Shown here piece by piece: positions 32,546 through 35,763 of a stretch of DNA of 35,763 nt. How positions within the stretch are numbered: position 1 is the first letter of the stretch; each line of letters opens with the position of its first letter. Made by a program: the position numbers and the translations under genes. A model generated the notes under the pieces. The model was given only the letters and a program-made list of their open reading frames with translations, was not told where the DNA came from and searched no databases. Origin of the DNA: Gammaproteobacteria bacterium (GTDB lineage Bacteria > Pseudomonadota > Gammaproteobacteria > Chromatiales > Chromatiaceae); contig JAAAOQ010000087.1 of the NCBI GenBank assembly GCA_009908845.1, positions 1 to 35,763 on the forward strand, given 5' to 3'.

Positions 32546-32603
32546 GAAACGGCCGGGGTCAGGTCCCTGTCCCGGCTGACGATCAATCGTCGCGAACGGA
32601 ATC

Positions 32604-32957
32604 ATGGATACTTCGAGCGTCCCGATGAACAGACTAAAGAATCTCCCGAGCGCATCCACGCAGAATCTGGCATCGCTGATCGATGCCAAGGCCCAGCAGG
32701 TGGTCAGCATGGCGCTGTCGAGCTCCGACACGGTGCAGGTGTCGCTGTTCACCTTCGCCGATGGCGAGATGGTCAGCGAAGAGTCGTACCCGGGGGACAC
32801 GTTTTACCTGCTCGTCGAGGGCGAAACCAAGATCACGCTCGGCGACAGAGAAATTCCAATGGTCGCCGGCGATATCCTGGCCGTCGAGGCCGATCGGCTG
32901 CATGCCATCGGCGGCGGTACCGGTTTCAAGGTGCTGCAGGTCACCATCCATGCCTAA
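32604..32957 (+). CDS. Cupin-domain protein 1
   Basis: The protein has 117 residues with one cupin barrel: VSLFTFADGEMVSEESYPGD, TFYLLVEGETKITLGDREIP and MVAGDILAVEADRLHAI. Of the usual metal-binding His/Glu set only the C-terminal His (LHAIGG) and Glu residues are visible, so metal binding is uncertain. ATG 32604 has a weak GGAA; ATG 32625 is an alternative. It precedes a second cupin by ten bases. Confidence 0.8.
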   Translation: MDTSSVPMNRLKNLPSASTQNLASLIDAKAQQVVSMALSSSDTVQVSLFTFADGEMVSEESYPGDTFYLLVEGETKITLGDREIPMVAGDILAVEADRLHAIGGGTGFKVLQVTIHA

Positions 32958-32967
32958 GGAGGCGACG

Positions 32968-33336
32968 ATGACAGAGCAACTGATCGGGAACATCGAACAT
33001 TCCAGGGTCCACGCCCTAGCCGATCTGGTGGCCTATCAGGCGGGAAAGGTCGCCAGCTTGACCTTGGCGCAAAGGCGCGGCGTCGGGCTGACGCTGTTCG
33101 CGATCGACAAGGGCGAAGGACTCGGCACCCATTCGGCACCCGGCGATGCCTTGGTGCAGATCCTGGACGGCGCAGCGGAGATCACCATCGACGGCGTGCC
33201 GGAAATCGTGAAGGCAGGCCAGGCCATCGTCATGCCGGCAGAGGTCCCTCACGCGCTGAAGGCGATCGAGCCCTTCAAGTTCCTGCTGACCGTGGTCAAG
33301 AACGAGGAGAAGAAGTACCGCTGGGAAAAGGGATAG
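32968..33336 (+). CDS. Cupin-domain protein 2
   Basis: The protein has 122 residues. The cupin core reads GLGTHSAPGDALVQILDGAA, EITIDGVPEIVKAGQAIVMP and AEVPHALKAIEPFKFLL, with His in THSAPGD and VPHAL as possible metal ligands. ATG 32968 has a full AAGGAGG five bases upstream, the strongest ribosome site of this block. Similar proteins near Crp/Fnr genes bind small ligands or metals. It is the last gene of the methyltransferase and TonB receptor unit. Confidence 0.85.
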   Translation: MTEQLIGNIEHSRVHALADLVAYQAGKVASLTLAQRRGVGLTLFAIDKGEGLGTHSAPGDALVQILDGAAEITIDGVPEIVKAGQAIVMPAEVPHALKAIEPFKFLLTVVKNEEKKYRWEKG

Positions 33337-33419
33337 TGTCGTTGCGGGGCAGGTCGCGGTCAGTTGGATGACCTAGCTCTCACAACGAACGGACTGCGCT
33401 GGCAGCCCTATCGACGAAC

Positions 33420-34247
33420 TCAGCGGACCGGCGCCGGCTCGATACCGGTGAAGTGCTGCCGCATGAGCGCGACACCGGCCTCAGCGCCCAGGCCGGTGAG
33501 GACATTCAGCACGCCTGATGGTGCGGCGGCGGCGACGATTCCGAGCAGCTGCAGCAATCGGACAGGCAGGTGCTCGGCGTTGCGATAAAGCAGCAGCACG
33601 ACCAGGGTGCGTCCGTCGTAGAGCAGCGGCAGCAGCGTTTGGAACAGCTCCGACGGCGCCGCGTCTGCGGCGCAGGCCAGTTTGACGACCGCCGGTGACT
33701 GCGATGGCGACGCCGGACGCTGCCGGCCCACTGGCGGCGAGGGCAGCGTGCGGACGATATCCCGCACGAGCGAGGCTTGACGCTCGGCGCATTGCAGTTC
33801 GAGTCCCGGCGCGGAGTCTCCTTGATCCCAGTTCTGATCCCAGTGCTCGGCCATGGCCAGCATGACGGCCTGTGCCGCAATACGCGCGGGGATTTGCCCC
33901 AACTCGGCCCGGCGCACTGCCCGCCCACGGCGCACCCAGTCGGCGCTCGCCAGTTGGGCTGCTGCACAAGCAGCGACGATGTCCTCTGCAGTAGCGCGGG
34001 CGACGCTGCCACCGAGTCCGCCCCCGGTCTCAGACCCCTGTGTTAGGTACCGACCTGCGGCCGGCGGACACCAGCCGCCGTCAATGTAGTGCTCGAACAT
34101 GAATCGCTCTTGCAGCATCGGCTCGCGCCGGACACCTTGATAAGGAGGCCTCGGCATGACGTCCTGGCGCTGGAGCGCATGTGAGATCTGTATCAGCTCC
34201 AGCCAGTAGTCGAGTCGGCGGCGCACGTCAGAAGGCTCAGCTGCCAT
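33420..34247 (-). CDS. Aldehyde-dehydrogenase-like N-terminal half, no catalytic Cys
   Basis: The protein has 275 residues. From about residue 52 it follows aldehyde dehydrogenases: HYIDGGWCPPAAGRYLTQ, VARATAEDIVAACAAAQLAS, AMAEHWDQNWDQ, then ELFQTLLPLLYDGRTLVVLL and PSGVLNVLTGLGAEAG, ending shortly after. The C-terminal half with the active-site Cys and Glu is absent, and no continuation is seen in other frames up to 33337. The first 50 residues (SDVRRRLDYWLELIQISHAL) are extra; ATG 34118 is an alternative start. It is either a non-enzymatic derivative or a truncated gene. It follows the triple-FeoA gene by 54 bases. Confidence 0.6.
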   Translation of the reverse strand: MAAEPSDVRRRLDYWLELIQISHALQRQDVMPRPPYQGVRREPMLQERFMFEHYIDGGWCPPAAGRYLTQGSETGGGLGGSVARATAEDIVAACAAAQLASADWVRRGRAVRRAELGQIPARIAAQAVMLAMAEHWDQNWDQGDSAPGLELQCAERQASLVRDIVRTLPSPPVGRQRPASPSQSPAVVKLACAADAAPSELFQTLLPLLYDGRTLVVLLLYRNAEHLPVRLLQLLGIVAAAAPSGVLNVLTGLGAEAGVALMRQHFTGIEPAPVR

Positions 34248-34301
34248 GCCGCCTATGCTGTTCCCAATGATCCCCGAGTCGCGCGCGCGTATCGAGCAGG
34301 A

Positions 34302-35045
34302 TCAACCCGCCTCGTCCCCGTCACCCTGCTCGACGATGACGGTCGCGGCTTGATCCTTGCCAAGATAGAGCCTGAGCCCGTCCTCGCTGGTGACGACGAG
34401 GCGCTCGCCGCCCTCGTCGCTCTCGCCGGAGACGGCGTCAGCCGGGGTGATGTGCTCCAGCACCAGGACGCTGCCTGGGTGGATGCCGAGGGCCTCGACC
34501 TGCTGCCGCGCAGTCCGGCCGCCGAGGATCGCGGTCACGGTGAACGGATGGTCGCGGCGGGCGTTGGCAAACTGGATGGAGCGACCTTGCAGCTCGCCCC
34601 AGAGCTTGGCCGCAACGCTTTCGGTAAAGTGCAAGCGCTGATGCGCCCCGAGCCGGGCACTGTAGCGCATCGGCGGGATCGTGCGCAGCAGCTGCACCCG
34701 CCCGTCCTCGTAAAGGCCCAGCGTCGCGAGCCCCTGCTCCAGGCCGGTGCCGCTGGTGAGCCCTTCGATGTGGCCCGCTTCGCCGGGCCGCATCTCGATG
34801 ATCGGGGTCTTGTGGCCGTCGTCGTGGTGCACCACGACCTTGGCGGCCATGCCCGCGGACAGGGTCACCTCGCCCGCGGGGCCCGCGACGCGCACCGGTT
34901 GCAGCACGACCTCTTCATCCTCGCGACGCAGCAGGCAGCCGCGGTAGAGCCCCATACGCTCGAGCCGCTGGCCGAGGACCTGGTGCATCACCGCGAGCAG
35001 CCGCAGCGACCGGCCCACCGGCGCTTGATCAAGCGAACTCTGCAT
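34302..35045 (-). CDS. Protein with three FeoA-like (SH3-type) domains
   Basis: The protein has 247 residues. Domain 1 (about 9-74) has GQRLERMGLYRGCLLR and GEVTLSAGMAAKVVVHH. Domain 2 (83-150) has EMRPGEAGHIEGLTSGTG, LATLGLYEDGRVQLLRTIPP and LHFTESVAAKLWGEL. Domain 3 (165-240) has FTVTAILGGRTARQQVEALG, IHPGSVLVLEHI and LRLYLGKDQAATVIVE. The pattern xRLxxLGLxxG-xxxLxR repeated three times is that of FeoA, which usually has one domain. ATG 35045 has GGAGG six bases upstream and overlaps the ATPase stop by 17 bases, so the two are translationally coupled. It may be an adaptor or GTPase partner for the metal ATPase, as FeoA is for FeoB. Confidence 0.8.
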   Translation of the reverse strand: MQSSLDQAPVGRSLRLLAVMHQVLGQRLERMGLYRGCLLRREDEEVVLQPVRVAGPAGEVTLSAGMAAKVVVHHDDGHKTPIIEMRPGEAGHIEGLTSGTGLEQGLATLGLYEDGRVQLLRTIPPMRYSARLGAHQRLHFTESVAAKLWGELQGRSIQFANARRDHPFTVTAILGGRTARQQVEALGIHPGSVLVLEHITPADAVSGESDEGGERLVVTSEDGLRLYLGKDQAATVIVEQGDGDEAG

Positions 35046-35763
35046 CACGTGCCTCCGCATCTTCGTCGTCGGACTGCAAGGAGGCGGCCGCCGCCCTGCC
35101 CTCGAGCCGCGCAGCCGGCCCCGCGCCGGCATCCTGCAGCGCTGGGGACGCCGACGCCGACTTGAGCCGCGCGAGCGCGGCGTAGCCGAGGATGCCGACG
35201 GTGCTGCCATTGTGAAGGGTCGCCGAGGCGACCGGCGGCAGGATACCGGCGACCGCGAGCGCCATGGTCGCGGTATTGATGCCGAAGGCGCCGAGCGCGG
35301 CCCGTTTCAGGACCTGCTGGGTGTGCCGGGCGGTGGCGACGGCGGCGACCAACGCGCTCAGGTCCGAACGCATCAGCACCACCTGAGCCGCCTCGCGCGC
35401 CAGGTCGGCACCGTTCGGCATGCTGATGCCGACATCGGCGCTGACCAGCGCCGGCGCGTCGTTGACGCCGTCGCCGAGGAACGCGATGCGCCGCCCTTCC
35501 GCTTTGAGCTCGCGCACCACAGTGGCCTTGTCCTCCGGCTTCAGCTCCCAGTGCACCGCGTCGATGGCGGGCAATGCGCGGCCCAGCGCCCGGGCGGCCT
35601 CGCGGTGGTCGCCGGTGAGCACGACGACGCGGGCGATGCCGAGTCCTTTGAGCTCGGCGAGCGCCTCCTCGGCGTCCGGGCGGATGTGGTCGATGAGGGC
35701 GATGAGGCCGACGAGCTGCCCGTCCTGCGCCACATAGAGCAACGATTTGCCGGCGCCATAGAG
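35029..35763 (-). CDS. P1B-type metal ATPase, C-terminal part, cut by window end
   Basis: The 244 visible residues start in the nucleotide-binding domain (LYGAGKSLLYVAQDGQLVGL). IALIDHIRPDAEEALAELKG and VVLTGDHREAARALGRALP form the P-domain, with FLGDGVNDAPALVSADVGIS. The last two helices read GAFGINTATMALAVAGILPP and SATLHNGSTVGILGYAALAR. The 50-residue tail is Ala/Ser/Asp-rich. The end LPPxxSAxLHNGST is common in HMA_2-type ATPases. It begins about 80 residues beyond the point where the ATPase at the left edge is cut and lies on the same strand, so it could be the other half of one gene or of a paralogue. It overlaps the triple-FeoA gene. Confidence 0.88.
   Translation of the reverse strand, partial: LYGAGKSLLYVAQDGQLVGLIALIDHIRPDAEEALAELKGLGIARVVVLTGDHREAARALGRALPAIDAVHWELKPEDKATVVRELKAEGRRIAFLGDGVNDAPALVSADVGISMPNGADLAREAAQVVLMRSDLSALVAAVATARHTQQVLKRAALGAFGINTATMALAVAGILPPVASATLHNGSTVGILGYAALARLKSASASPALQDAGAGPAARLEGRAAAASLQSDDEDAEARDAEFA

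Noticed and set aside
1-35763. Plain circular plasmid closed at the window ends
   Set aside because: No replication or partition gene seen, no terminal overlap, and joining the ends directly puts the two ATPase halves out of frame; kept only as a possibility with missing sequence.
1-35763. tRNA, rRNA or riboswitch genes
   Set aside because: No cloverleaf, rRNA signature or known aptamer pattern noticed by reading; a covariance-model scan was not possible.

Overview
The window is high-GC DNA coding on both strands. Gene content (feoAB, azurin, long-chain flavodoxin, TonB receptors, HD-GYP and GGDEF proteins, a REP-type hairpin) points to a gammaproteobacterium. A purple sulfur bacterium or relative is my best guess, from style and content only. 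Nearly everything here handles iron or other metals. Four copies of a Fur-box-like palindrome (TGAGAA-N3-TTCTCA) and one weaker variant lie in front of its transcription units.

Left block (1-7617, minus strand). A Fur-type palindrome at 7720-7734 precedes a small gene, a HemS/ChuX-like haem protein and a DUF2325 coiled-coil protein. Next come a small membrane protein, two Pro/Gly/Tyr-rich proteins with matching C-terminal membrane anchors, two MamC-like proteins and another one-span protein. The series ends in the N-terminal 426 residues of a P1B-type ATPase with a YSCA motif, cut by the window start. The far right end (34302-35763, minus) carries the C-terminal 244 residues of a similar ATPase followed by a protein with three FeoA-like domains. 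A P1B-6-like ATPase with small membrane proteins recalls the fez clusters that build ferrosomes (membrane-bounded iron granules). The tandem MamC-like proteins would be an unusual addition.

Middle-left block (7881-15417). A REP inverted repeat and a small hypothetical gene separate the first block from a seven-gene minus-strand feo operon: feoA, feoB, a Cys-rich FeoB-associated membrane protein, an ABC ATPase and permease, a DUF4857-like protein and an AstE-like hydrolase. A DUF2283-like fragment lies at its end.

Middle block (15653-26272, plus strand). Divergent from feo are two periplasmic metal-handling proteins (one DUF4198), a PGRP-1 domain protein, then a Fur-boxed unit with a CPC-type P-ATPase, a TonB receptor and a Spy/CpxP-like protein. 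An HD-GYP protein and an azurin-flavodoxin pair each have their own Fur-like palindrome. Copper and flavin carriers induced under iron limitation would be an iron-sparing electron-transfer module. A GGDEF protein follows.

Scar region (26372-28250). This stretch is a graveyard: an FbpA N-terminal stub fused head-on to a TonB-receptor N-terminal stub, an intact vapB with a broken vapC, and an exbB fragment fused to an antitoxin fragment.

Right block (28325-35763). A Crp/Fnr regulator with a CCxxC tail diverges from a methyltransferase, TonB receptor and two cupins. Then, on the minus strand, come an aldehyde-dehydrogenase-like half protein, the triple-FeoA protein and the second ATPase fragment. 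Family names are from memory and motif reading; no searches were run.
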